Shown here one piece after another: positions 24,280 through 33,177 of a stretch of 64,000 nt of DNA (within the stretch, counting starts at the first letter, position 1; each line of letters starts with the position of its first letter). A program made the translations under genes and the position numbers. The stretch comes from Holtiella tumoricola (GTDB lineage Bacteria > Bacillota > Clostridia > Lachnospirales > Cellulosilyticaceae), in contig NZ_JAQIFT010000043.1 in NCBI RefSeq assembly GCF_027857615.1, forward strand, positions 62,001 through 126,000. Reading direction: 5' to 3'. Below the pieces are notes generated by a model that saw only the letters and a list, made by a program, of their open reading frames with translations, searched no databases and was not told where the DNA came from.

Positions 24280-25971
24280 TTGAAGGGAACGTTGAAGGTT
24301 TATAGACAGGCTGTTATTTTATTTGTAACAATAATAGTCCTTGTATTTACAACAAATATCTTTTTTTATTGGTACAACTTAAAGCATGTAGAAGAAAATA
24401 TGAAACAACAAATAGAGCAGAGTACAGACTTTGCGATTCAACAGTTGGAATTACAAATGTCTTATGTGAATCAATATTGTAGAGAAATTTTAAATAGGCC
24501 AGAATTAAAAGTGATTAGCTATAGTGATCCCTATGTGAGACCGTGGGAGTATTATGCAGAGATCAATGATTTAAGGTATAAATTAAATAGCATTAAGGTG
24601 GCTAATCATTTTATCAATGATAGTATGCTCTTTATAAGAAATAAAAATATGGTTTTGTCAGCGGACAGTGGGATTATTCATCTAGAAGATAGTGACTATC
24701 AGGATCTATTTGAAAGTGAACTCGAAGTGAGTCGCTTAGATTTTAAGTTGATGAATGATAAAATCTATCTATTTGATTTTGATCCTCTCTATGAAAGAAG
24801 TAAGGCACTTAATCAGCTGGATACAGTCTTGTGCATAGAATTTGAACCAGAGTATTTCTTAAGCTATATTTCTAATTATTTAAATCAGAACTTAGTGTCT
24901 ATAAGTTTTTTAGATGATCAGAATATACTAGCGAGTAAGCTATTTGGTAAGGAGAATGGTATTAAGAAGAAAAATATAGAGGTTATTACTAAGCGGCTTG
25001 AGCCTACTAATCAAATGTTGGTATTTGAGTTCGAGTTAGAAGTATATGGTTATAATTTTATTTTCTTAAGTGTCCTGATAGGTGTTTGCTTTATATTTGC
25101 AGGGATTGGTATTATCTATTATGTAACATGTATGAATAAATTGATGCATAAACCTATCAAAAAAATTATTAAGGCTTTTAAAAATGTAGAAGCAGGATGT
25201 TACAATGTGGAGCTAACGGGTCATGAAACAGAAGAATTTACATATTTATATGAGGCTATTGGCAAGATGATTGCTAGATTAGATACAAGTATTAAGGCAC
25301 AGTATGAACAAAAACTAGCTCTTCAGCAATCAGAGATTAAACAATATCAACTACAAATTAATCCACATTTTTTATACAATGGATTTTATAACATTCAGCG
25401 AATGTGTACCAATCAGCAATATGAGAAAGCAATTCTCTTAAGTAAACGACTTGCTTCATACTATCGTTATATTACACGGAACGGTATTTATTTTGTACCT
25501 ATTAAAGAAGAAATTAAACATATGGAGGATTATATAGACATTCAGACCATACGTTTTCAAGACCGTATCAAAATCAATCGTCTATATACGCTTCAGGATT
25601 TAGAGGATATAAAAGTACCGAGACTTATTTTTCAACCATTACTTGAAAATATATATGAGCATGCTTTTCAGAATTTAGAAGACCAAGGGAATATAGATAT
25701 TTTTCTTTGCTTAGATGAAGAGTGGTTGAAATGTAGTATTGAAGATAGTGGAACGGGTATGGAGGATGAGCAAATAGATGTTTTAAATAGTCAGCTTGAA
25801 GCAGATAGTGGCTATGTAGAGTGCACAGGTATATTAAATGTAAATAAACGTCTAAAGCTACACTACGGTAAGCAAAGTGGATTAGTATATAAAAAAGGTG
25901 AGCATGGGCAAGGTATTCGAATTGAGATGAAAATTGACTTGAAAATGAAATTACTAGGGGGAGAGGAATAA
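24280..25971 (+). CDS. Two-component sensor histidine kinase (YesM/LytS type)
   Basis: A 563-residue membrane kinase. Helix 1 (AVILFVTIIVLVFTTNIFFYW) is followed by an extracellular sensor of about 220 residues, helix 2 (FIFLSVLIGVCFIFAGIGII), a HAMP linker, and the kinase box QINPHFLYNGFYNIQ with the phosphorylated His near residue 363. The ATPase part has LIFQPLLENIYEHA (N box) and IEDSGTGM. The start is TTG at 24280, supported by GGGGTGAT just upstream. The regulator gene starts 1 nt after its stop. It presumably senses an extracellular glycan product or the binding protein. Confidence 0.92.
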   Translation: MKGTLKVYRQAVILFVTIIVLVFTTNIFFYWYNLKHVEENMKQQIEQSTDFAIQQLELQMSYVNQYCREILNRPELKVISYSDPYVRPWEYYAEINDLRYKLNSIKVANHFINDSMLFIRNKNMVLSADSGIIHLEDSDYQDLFESELEVSRLDFKLMNDKIYLFDFDPLYERSKALNQLDTVLCIEFEPEYFLSYISNYLNQNLVSISFLDDQNILASKLFGKENGIKKKNIEVITKRLEPTNQMLVFEFELEVYGYNFIFLSVLIGVCFIFAGIGIIYYVTCMNKLMHKPIKKIIKAFKNVEAGCYNVELTGHETEEFTYLYEAIGKMIARLDTSIKAQYEQKLALQQSEIKQYQLQINPHFLYNGFYNIQRMCTNQQYEKAILLSKRLASYYRYITRNGIYFVPIKEEIKHMEDYIDIQTIRFQDRIKINRLYTLQDLEDIKVPRLIFQPLLENIYEHAFQNLEDQGNIDIFLCLDEEWLKCSIEDSGTGMEDEQIDVLNSQLEADSGYVECTGILNVNKRLKLHYGKQSGLVYKKGEHGQGIRIEMKIDLKMKLLGGEE

Positions 25972-25972
25972 T

Positions 25973-26734
25973 ATGTTTAGGTTATTGATAGTAGATGATG
26001 AGCCAGAAATTGTAGATAGCTTAGAGAATCTGATTAAAGAAAAATGTAAATACCATGTAAAAATAGATAAAGCCTATATGCCTAAAGAGGCTATTCGACT
26101 AGCATATAAACAGCGCGTTGATGTTATTTTATCAGATATGCGTATGCCGGGGCTGACAGGTATTGAAATGGTTAAAGAGATTACGTCTAGAGAAGAAAAT
26201 AAAAATGCAAAAGTCATTTTCTTGACTGGTTATAGTGACTTTGATTGCCTATATGATATTGCTAAAAGTGGCCAAGCAAAATTTATTTTAAAAAATGAAG
26301 AAGATGAAGTTATTATTGAGTTCATTGAGAAAGTTCTAGATGAGATGCCGGCAGAAAGACTAATAGATAGCATTGAGCAAACAGAGAATACACTACGTAT
26401 TATTGAAGCGTGTAAGCAATATATTGAGGAAAATATTGATAAAGATTTAAGCTTACAGACTATTGCTGAAAGAGTTAACATGAATCCGTCTTATCTTTCT
26501 AGATTATTTAAGAAAGAATGCGGTGAAAATCTATCTCATTATATTCAGCAAATAAAAATTAAGAAAGCAAAAGAACTTATTGAAAAAGGTAAATTAAAGA
26601 TGACGGATATTAGTGTGAAATTAGGATTTTATTCACCTACCTATTTTACAACGTATTTTAAGAGGGTTACAGGGTATACACCTCAGCATTATCGTGATGC
26701 ATGTATTGATAAAAATATTTATAAAAAAGAGTGA
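25973..26734 (+). CDS. AraC-type response regulator (YesN-like)
   Basis: A 253-residue regulator with an N-terminal receiver: LLIVDDEPE acidic pocket, phospho-acceptor Asp 55 in VILSDMRMPG, and a Lys in FILKNEED. A C-terminal AraC DNA-binding domain follows (LSLQTIAERVNMNPSYLSRLFKK, then MTDISVKLGFYSPTYFTTYFKR). It is coupled to the kinase gene before it and likely activates the binding-protein and permease/glycosidase operons around it. Confidence 0.93.
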   Translation: MFRLLIVDDEPEIVDSLENLIKEKCKYHVKIDKAYMPKEAIRLAYKQRVDVILSDMRMPGLTGIEMVKEITSREENKNAKVIFLTGYSDFDCLYDIAKSGQAKFILKNEEDEVIIEFIEKVLDEMPAERLIDSIEQTENTLRIIEACKQYIEENIDKDLSLQTIAERVNMNPSYLSRLFKKECGENLSHYIQQIKIKKAKELIEKGKLKMTDISVKLGFYSPTYFTTYFKRVTGYTPQHYRDACIDKNIYKKE

Positions 26735-26742
26735 TTTATTTA

Positions 26743-26775
26743 GGCATATTCGTGTTTTAAAACATGGATATGCTA
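26743..26775 (+). terminator. Terminator after the response regulator
   Basis: GCATAT-TC-GTGTTTT pairs with AAAACAT-GG-ATATGC, followed by TATTTTATTT. Confidence 0.6.
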
Positions 26776-26884
26776 TTTTATTTGCCCAAAAGTAAACAAA
26801 ATAAAAGTAAGTAAAGTATTAGAAATAGAAAACAATACACAAAGAAAATATAATGTTAGTAAGAATGAAGAGGAGGTATATTGT

Positions 26885-27787
26885 ATGTCGAAAAGAAAAG
26901 CACGATTAAAAAGAGAAGCACCATTTTATATCATGTTAGCACCAGGAATGATCTTAACTTTGATCTTCTCTTACATACCTATGTTTGGACTTGTGATGGC
27001 ATTTCAAAACTTTAATCCAGGAAAGGGATTCTTGGGTTCAGATTTTGTAGGCCTACAAAATTTTAAGTTTATCCTTAATCAACCTAATATTTGGCGTGTC
27101 ACACAAAATACGCTATTTATAGCATGCTCAAAGATGGTACTAGGTATTTTGGTTCCTCTTTTGTTAGCACTACTTATTAACGAATTAGCAGGAACAAGGT
27201 TAAAGAAAATTGTACAGACAAGTTTTTTCTTACCTTATTTCTTATCTTGGGCAATTATAGCAAGTGTTATTTTCCAAGTGTTTAGTTTAAATGGTCCTAT
27301 CAACTCACTACTTGAAATGGTAGGAGCTGATAAAGTGTCATTTTTTACAGATAATGCTGCCTTTCCATGGCTTATCATCTTTAGTGATACATGGAAAGGA
27401 ATGGGGATGAATATTGTTATTTATCTTGCTGCAATTACTAATATTGATCAAAGTCAGTATGAAGCAGCAGTTGTAGATGGAGCTAATCGTTTGCAACAAG
27501 TAAGATACATTACCTTTCCATCTATATTACCAATAGTTATTTTAACGATTACATTGGCACTTGGTTGTGTACTCAATGCAGGATTTGATCAAATCTACTT
27601 ACTTTATAATCCTCTTGTTTATGAAAGTGCAGATATTTTAGATACCTTTGTTTTTAGACTTGGTATAGGTCAAAAGTTATATTCACCTGCAGCGGCATTA
27701 GGATTTATTAAATCTCTTATAACTTGTGGATTAACAGGGATTTCATATTATTTAGCCTATCGTTTTGCAGGGTATAAGATTTTCTAA
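26885..27787 (+). CDS. ABC transporter permease (LplB-like)
   Basis: A 300-residue permease with six helices. The entry FYIMLAPGMILTLIFSYIPMFG and LVMAFQNFNPGKGFLGSDFVG are the hallmark of LplB/YtcP-class polysaccharide permeases. The EAA loop is QYEAAVVDGANRLQQVRYITFP. AGGAGGTATATT precedes the ATG. It heads an operon that runs through to the GH16-like gene. Confidence 0.93.
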   Translation: MSKRKARLKREAPFYIMLAPGMILTLIFSYIPMFGLVMAFQNFNPGKGFLGSDFVGLQNFKFILNQPNIWRVTQNTLFIACSKMVLGILVPLLLALLINELAGTRLKKIVQTSFFLPYFLSWAIIASVIFQVFSLNGPINSLLEMVGADKVSFFTDNAAFPWLIIFSDTWKGMGMNIVIYLAAITNIDQSQYEAAVVDGANRLQQVRYITFPSILPIVILTITLALGCVLNAGFDQIYLLYNPLVYESADILDTFVFRLGIGQKLYSPAAALGFIKSLITCGLTGISYYLAYRFAGYKIF

Positions 27788-27796
27788 AGGAGGTTC

Positions 27797-28684
27797 ATGA
27801 TGGTAGTAAGAGACGGTATATCACGAAAAATATTTAACGTTTTTAATATCTTAGTGTTAGTATGTATTACTTTGCTTTGTATTTTGCCATTTATACATTT
27901 GTTCGCACTATCTTTAAGTGGTAGTGCGGCAGCTTCTGCTGGTAAAGTAGGCCTCTGGCCGGTGGATTTTACTTTGAAATCCTATGAATTTTTACTAGAA
28001 AAAAGTGATTTTATCGTATCACTGGGCGTAACCTTAAAGCGTGTATTTTTAGGAACAATCATTAATATGACCTTAGTTGTATTGACAGCATATCCACTGT
28101 CTAAGAGTAGCTCACAACTCAAATACCGAACAGCTTTGGCATGGTTCTTTGTATTTACAAACTTCTTTAGTGGAGGAACCATTCCAAACTTTATTTTAAT
28201 ACGTAACCTACAATTATTTGATAGCATATGGGCACTTGTTTTACCAGGAGCAGTAGCAGTTGGAAATGTAGTCTTACTTCTTAACTTCTTTAGAAGTATA
28301 CCAAAAAGTTTGGAAGAAGCAGCTATGATTGATGGAGCTAGTCAATTTACTATTTTATTTAAGGTATTTTTACCTGTTTCAAAGCCAGCACTAGCAACCA
28401 TTTTACTTTTTACAATAGTAGGACACTGGAATGCATGGTTTGATGGGATATTATATATGAATTCACCAGCTAATTATCCTCTTCAATCTTATTTATCTAC
28501 ATTGAATGTGAATATTAATACGAGTCTTATGACAAGTGAAGAATTAGCGATTATGAAAAATGTAAGTGATGAAACACTTAAATCAGCACAGATATTTTTA
28601 GGAACATTACCTATTATGTTGGTTTATCCATTTTTACAGAAGTACTTTGTAAAAGGTATTGTTCTTGGAAGCGTGAAGGAGTAA
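27797..28684 (+). CDS. ABC transporter permease (YtcP-like)
   Basis: A 295-residue second permease. It contains LPFIHLFALSLSGSAAASAG, FFSGGTIPNFILIRNLQLFDS and the EAA loop LEEAAMIDGASQFTILFKVFLP. It starts 9 nt after the previous stop with AAAGGAGG. As in the other two transporter sets of this window, no ATPase gene accompanies it. Confidence 0.93.
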   Translation: MMVVRDGISRKIFNVFNILVLVCITLLCILPFIHLFALSLSGSAAASAGKVGLWPVDFTLKSYEFLLEKSDFIVSLGVTLKRVFLGTIINMTLVVLTAYPLSKSSSQLKYRTALAWFFVFTNFFSGGTIPNFILIRNLQLFDSIWALVLPGAVAVGNVVLLLNFFRSIPKSLEEAAMIDGASQFTILFKVFLPVSKPALATILLFTIVGHWNAWFDGILYMNSPANYPLQSYLSTLNVNINTSLMTSEELAIMKNVSDETLKSAQIFLGTLPIMLVYPFLQKYFVKGIVLGSVKE

Positions 28685-28688
28685 GAAG

Positions 28689-30563
28689 ATGAAGATTAAT
28701 ATAGATATAAGAGATCTTTTTGGAGAAGTAGCTCAGCTACGTTTAGAGTCAGAAATTGATAAATTAGGTTTTGAAATAGATACACAGGGCAAACAAGTAA
28801 TTGTTAAAAAGGGTAATCGCTTAGGTGTCTACACAAAGGCTGAAAATATAGAGATACATATACAAAAGCAAGTGGAAATTTATCGTGCGCTTTCTTTTTT
28901 AAAAGAAGAGCAGCTCCCAGTATCGTTAGAACAAAAGCCTTGCTTTGATACATTAGGTTATATGATTGATGTATCAAGAAATGCAGTTTTAACTGTAACT
29001 GCAATAAAAGACTTATTATTTAAGATGGCTGTCATGGGATTTAATATGTGTATGATGTACACAGAAGATGTGTATGAAATAGAGAATGAACCTTTCTTTG
29101 GGTATATGCGTGGAAGGTATACGAAAGAGGAGTTAAAAAGCATTGATGATTATGCCTATGAGTTAGGTATTGAGTTAGTGCCATGTATACAGACGTTGGG
29201 ACATTTAGAGAATGCACTAAAATGGGGAGATTTGGCTAAGTACAAGGATACCTCTAGTGTACTTCTTGCAGGAGATGAAGCGGTATATGACCTTATCGAG
29301 AGAATGATAGCTAGTACATCAGATGTCTATAGAAGTCGTCGTATACATCTAGGTATGGATGAGGCTATGGATTTAGGATTAGGAAGATACTTGCAAAAGC
29401 ATGGTTATACTAATGGTTTTGAGATTATTAAAGGGCACTTAGATCGTGTAGAAGAGATTGTAAAACGATATGGATTAAGACCAATGATTTGGAGTGATAT
29501 GTACTTTAGATTAGGTTCAGAAGAACACTTTTATTATGATGAAGCTTGTAGTATTCCACAAGAAGTTATTGATCATGCAAGCGAGGACATTGAGTTAGTT
29601 TATTGGGATTACTACCATAAAACTCATAGTTTTTATAATGATTATATTGAGAAACACAAACAATTTAAAGCGAACACTATCTTTGCAGGAGGTATGTGGA
29701 CTTGGGTTGGTGCAGCAGTGAATTATCCTTTGTTCTTTAAGACCTCAATTCCAGCTTTAGAGTCTTGTGTTGCTAAAGGTATCAAAGAAGTATTGCTAAC
29801 AGCATGGGGAGACAATGGTGCTGAAGCTAATATCCAAGGCTTTTTACCAGCACTTCAAGTTTATGCAGAGTTCTGTTACAATGGAAAATTTAACTTAGAC
29901 TGCGTCAAAGAGAGATTTAAACAGTGTATTGGAGAAGATATAGACCCTTTCTTGGAGATTGGTCAATTCGACGCATTACCGATGCTTGAGCATTTAGTAA
30001 ATGATGTGCCAAATCCTAGTAAGTTCCTCTTTTATCAAGACCCTCTTGTAGGTTTATTTGATGAAGATATAAAAGATTTAGAGAGAAAATCACACTATGA
30101 GAAGCTTGCAAAAGTATTTGAAAAACATAGTAAATCGAGTAAACAGTACAGTTTACTCTTTAGATTCTATAGTGAGATGGCAAGATTTTTAAGCTATAAA
30201 GCAGAGCTTGGGATTGATATTTTAAATGCTTATAAGGAAGAAAATGCGGAAAAACTAGCTTCTATTGTTACCATGGATTTAGAGCTAGCTATTCAATATC
30301 TGAGTCAATTAAGAAGTACTTGGAGAGAACTATGGTTTACAACCAATAAAGCCTTTGGTTATGAAGTTATAGATATTAGGCTAGGAGGCTTACTAGCTAG
30401 ATTAGAAAGTACTCAGTTAAGACTTAATCAGTATATACACCGTCAAATAGATTCAATTGAAGAATTGGAAGTTGAAAGGTTAAACATTTTAAGAGGAAAA
30501 AATGTGAGTGGTTTAGAAGGTGCCTATGTTTGGGCAAATATCGTTACTGCAAATAAAATTTAA
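28689..30563 (+). CDS. Family 20 glycoside hydrolase (beta-N-acetylhexosaminidase-like), cytoplasmic
   Basis: A 624-residue protein without a signal peptide. The TIM barrel starts at LGYMIDVSRNAV, with MGFNMCMMYTEDVYE and IQTLGHLENALK. The GH20 catalytic Asp-Glu pair lies in IHLGMDEAMDLGLG (D224, E225). GH20 enzymes release terminal GlcNAc or GalNAc by substrate-assisted catalysis. The product is probably imported oligosaccharide trimmed inside the cell. The ATG lies 2 nt after the upstream stop, with GAAGGAG inside that gene. The C-terminal ~200 residues are helical and not assigned. Confidence 0.85.
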   Translation: MKINIDIRDLFGEVAQLRLESEIDKLGFEIDTQGKQVIVKKGNRLGVYTKAENIEIHIQKQVEIYRALSFLKEEQLPVSLEQKPCFDTLGYMIDVSRNAVLTVTAIKDLLFKMAVMGFNMCMMYTEDVYEIENEPFFGYMRGRYTKEELKSIDDYAYELGIELVPCIQTLGHLENALKWGDLAKYKDTSSVLLAGDEAVYDLIERMIASTSDVYRSRRIHLGMDEAMDLGLGRYLQKHGYTNGFEIIKGHLDRVEEIVKRYGLRPMIWSDMYFRLGSEEHFYYDEACSIPQEVIDHASEDIELVYWDYYHKTHSFYNDYIEKHKQFKANTIFAGGMWTWVGAAVNYPLFFKTSIPALESCVAKGIKEVLLTAWGDNGAEANIQGFLPALQVYAEFCYNGKFNLDCVKERFKQCIGEDIDPFLEIGQFDALPMLEHLVNDVPNPSKFLFYQDPLVGLFDEDIKDLERKSHYEKLAKVFEKHSKSSKQYSLLFRFYSEMARFLSYKAELGIDILNAYKEENAEKLASIVTMDLELAIQYLSQLRSTWRELWFTTNKAFGYEVIDIRLGGLLARLESTQLRLNQYIHRQIDSIEELEVERLNILRGKNVSGLEGAYVWANIVTANKI

Positions 30564-30574
30564 GGGGTGTCATA

Positions 30575-31846
30575 ATGAATAAGCAAATAACGACGATTAT
30601 TTTAGGCCTAGGTGGTAGAGGGAGAGATATCTACGGCAGATATATATTAGAGCATCCACAAGAAATAAAAGTTGTAGGTATTGCTGATGTTGATGAAGAG
30701 AAGCTTGTAAGAGTAGGAAAGGATTTCTCTTTACCAAAAAAAGCATGCTTTACAAGTGCAGAAGCAATCCTTGCTCAACCAAAGATGGCTGATTGTGCAC
30801 TTATTTGTACACAAGATAAGGATCATGTGAATCATGCAAAAATGGCTCTAGAAAAAGGGTATCATTTACTCTTAGAAAAGCCTGTTTCAGACAGTATTGA
30901 AGCGTGTGAAGAGCTAGTAGAATTAGCAAAGATACATAAGCGTCATGTTGTTGTATGCCATGTTTTAAGATATACACCATTTTATAATACGATCAAAGAT
31001 TGTATCACAAAGGGAGATATAGGAGAAGTGGTGACAGTGCAGGCTATTGAAAATGTAGGTTACTGGCATCAAGCTCACAGTTTTGTACGTGGTAATTGGC
31101 GAAAAACATCTGAGTCAAGTCCAATGATCTTGGCTAAGTGTTGTCATGACTTGGATATCCTACTATGGCTTGTAGGTAAGTCATGTAAGCAAGTAAGTAG
31201 CTTTGGAAATAACTATTTATTTAAAGAAGAAAAAGCGCCAGAAGGAGCAACTCTTCGATGTACAGATAACTGCCTAGCACGTAAAGAATGTCCATATGAT
31301 GCAGTGCGCTATTATGTAGAAGACCCTGTAACAGGAGTCAAAGGTGGTAAAAAGGATTGGCCTATCAATATTGTTGCACCTGTACCTACAGAAGAAAGTG
31401 TAATGGAAGCACTAAAAACAGGACCATATGGTAGATGTGTTTATCATTGTGATAATGATGTAGTAGACCATCAAGTAGTGAATATGCTCTGTGAAGATGG
31501 TGTAACGATCAACTTCACAATGACAGCTTTTAGTGATAGATGCTATCGCTATCTCAAGGTAATGGGAACAAAAGGTTGTATTGAGGCAGATATGGATAAA
31601 AATGTAGTAAGCGTCTTTAAGTTTGGTGAAGAGCCTATACACTATATGATCGACAATGAAACAAGTATTGAAGGACATGGTGGTGGTGATGAGAAGATGA
31701 TGGATCAGTTTATTGAACTGATGAGAAATCCAGAACACATATCTAGCTTGCAGACTTCACTTGAAAAATCGATAGAAAGTCATATTGTAGCACTTAAGGC
31801 AGAAGCATCGCGCTTAGAAGAGGGCAAAGTATTTACAGTTAAATAA
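30575..31846 (+). CDS. Gfo/Idh/MocA family oxidoreductase with Cys-rich insert
   Basis: A 423-residue protein: Rossmann motif IILGLGGRGRDIYG, ALICTQDKDHVNHAKMA and the signature LLLEKPVSDSIEACE. The substrate domain has MILAKCCHDLDILLWLVG. An insert with three cysteines (RCTDNCLARKECPYDAVRYY) is common in one branch of the family and may bind a metal. It sits between GH20 and FAD-oxidoreductase genes, so it probably oxidises a sugar at one position before cleavage or further metabolism. The exact substrate is unknown. Confidence 0.88.
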   Translation: MNKQITTIILGLGGRGRDIYGRYILEHPQEIKVVGIADVDEEKLVRVGKDFSLPKKACFTSAEAILAQPKMADCALICTQDKDHVNHAKMALEKGYHLLLEKPVSDSIEACEELVELAKIHKRHVVVCHVLRYTPFYNTIKDCITKGDIGEVVTVQAIENVGYWHQAHSFVRGNWRKTSESSPMILAKCCHDLDILLWLVGKSCKQVSSFGNNYLFKEEKAPEGATLRCTDNCLARKECPYDAVRYYVEDPVTGVKGGKKDWPINIVAPVPTEESVMEALKTGPYGRCVYHCDNDVVDHQVVNMLCEDGVTINFTMTAFSDRCYRYLKVMGTKGCIEADMDKNVVSVFKFGEEPIHYMIDNETSIEGHGGGDEKMMDQFIELMRNPEHISSLQTSLEKSIESHIVALKAEASRLEEGKVFTVK

Positions 31847-31858
31847 GGAGATAAACCT

Positions 31859-33166
31859 ATGGAGTATACAAAAAAGATAGAAGTAGCATATGATGTAGAT
31901 GTTTGTGTGGCAGGTGGTGGACCTGCTGGTGTTGCGGCAGCAGTCAGTGCAGCAAGACAAGGTGTGAAAGTACTTCTTATTGAATCCCAAGGTTTTTTCG
32001 GAGGAGCAGGAACAGCAGGGCTTGTCCCTGCTTTCATGCCTTTTGAAAATGGTGTAGATTTCTTGGCAGATGGTATAGGGCGTGAAATTTATGAAGCTAG
32101 TAGACAGGATCCTTCAGTTATCATGGATCGTACAGTAGGAATTCAATTAGAAAGATTAAAAAAAATCTATGATGATTTAGTAGTAGAAGCAGGTGTAGAG
32201 TTTCTCTTCTTCTCACAAGTTATCGATGTTATTAAAAAGGGTAGGAATATAGAAGCTCTTATTGTTAGTACAAAAAGTGGATTGTTAGCAGTAAAAGCAA
32301 AAGTATTCATTGATACAACAGGGGATGCAGATGTGTGTGCCTTATCAGGTGTTGCGTATACCTTAGGTGATGAAAAAGGAAATACCATGCCTGCATCCTT
32401 ATGTTCTTTATGGGCTGATATAGAATGGGGAAAAATGTGGATGTCTCATACGGCTTTTTTAGAAGAGGCCTTTAAAGATCATGTTTTTACCCAAGAGGAT
32501 AGACATATTCCTGGCTTTTGTCGAGCAGGAAAGACAAGTGGTGGGGCCAATATAGGCCATGTCTTCAATGTAGATGCAACCAATGTACAAGATTTAACAC
32601 AAGCTATGATTAAAGGACGCAAAATATTAAGAGAGTTTGAAACTTATTTTACAAAGTATGTAAAAGAGGGCTACGAAAATGCTTTTCCTATGGTTTCAGC
32701 ATCTTATCTAGGCGTAAGAGAATCTCGTAGAATTCAAGGAGAGTATGTCATGACCATTGAAGACTTTATGAATCGTGCTAGCTTTGAAGATGAGATAGGT
32801 CGTTTCTCCTATCCGGTAGATATACATATTGCGAATCCATCCAAGGACGCCTATGATGCTTTTGTAAAAGAACACAGCTCTCTTCGCTATGCAGATGGTG
32901 AGAGCTATGGGATACCTTATCGTGCACTTCTTCCAAAAGAACTGGATAATCTCTTAGTAGCTGGTAGATGTATAAGTGCAGATAGACAGATGTTATCTTC
33001 AGTGAGAGTTATGCCAGCCTGCTTCATAACAGGGCAAGCGGTAGGCGTAGCAGCTGCATTAAGTATAGATAAAGGATGGCAAGTAAAAGAAATAGATATC
33101 AAAGCGCTTCAAAAACGATTAAAAGCTATAGGTGCCTTTTTGCCTAACTTTACAGAGGAAGGTTAG
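31859..33166 (+). CDS. FAD-dependent oxidoreductase
   Basis: A 435-residue flavoprotein. The FAD-binding GGGPAG lies near residue 20 (VDVCVAGGGPAGVAAAVSAA), with the acidic end of the fold at VLLIES. It contains FIDTTGDADVCALSG and a C-terminal flavin motif LLVAGRCISADRQMLSSVRV. This matches the FAD_oxidored group frequently encoded next to glycoside hydrolases and Gfo/Idh/MocA enzymes in glycan loci. AAGGAGAT precedes the ATG. Its reaction is unknown; paired action with the upstream oxidoreductase on an imported sugar is inferred. Confidence 0.85.
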   Translation: MEYTKKIEVAYDVDVCVAGGGPAGVAAAVSAARQGVKVLLIESQGFFGGAGTAGLVPAFMPFENGVDFLADGIGREIYEASRQDPSVIMDRTVGIQLERLKKIYDDLVVEAGVEFLFFSQVIDVIKKGRNIEALIVSTKSGLLAVKAKVFIDTTGDADVCALSGVAYTLGDEKGNTMPASLCSLWADIEWGKMWMSHTAFLEEAFKDHVFTQEDRHIPGFCRAGKTSGGANIGHVFNVDATNVQDLTQAMIKGRKILREFETYFTKYVKEGYENAFPMVSASYLGVRESRRIQGEYVMTIEDFMNRASFEDEIGRFSYPVDIHIANPSKDAYDAFVKEHSSLRYADGESYGIPYRALLPKELDNLLVAGRCISADRQMLSSVRVMPACFITGQAVGVAAALSIDKGWQVKEIDIKALQKRLKAIGAFLPNFTEEG

Positions 33167-33177
33167 GGAGGTCAAAC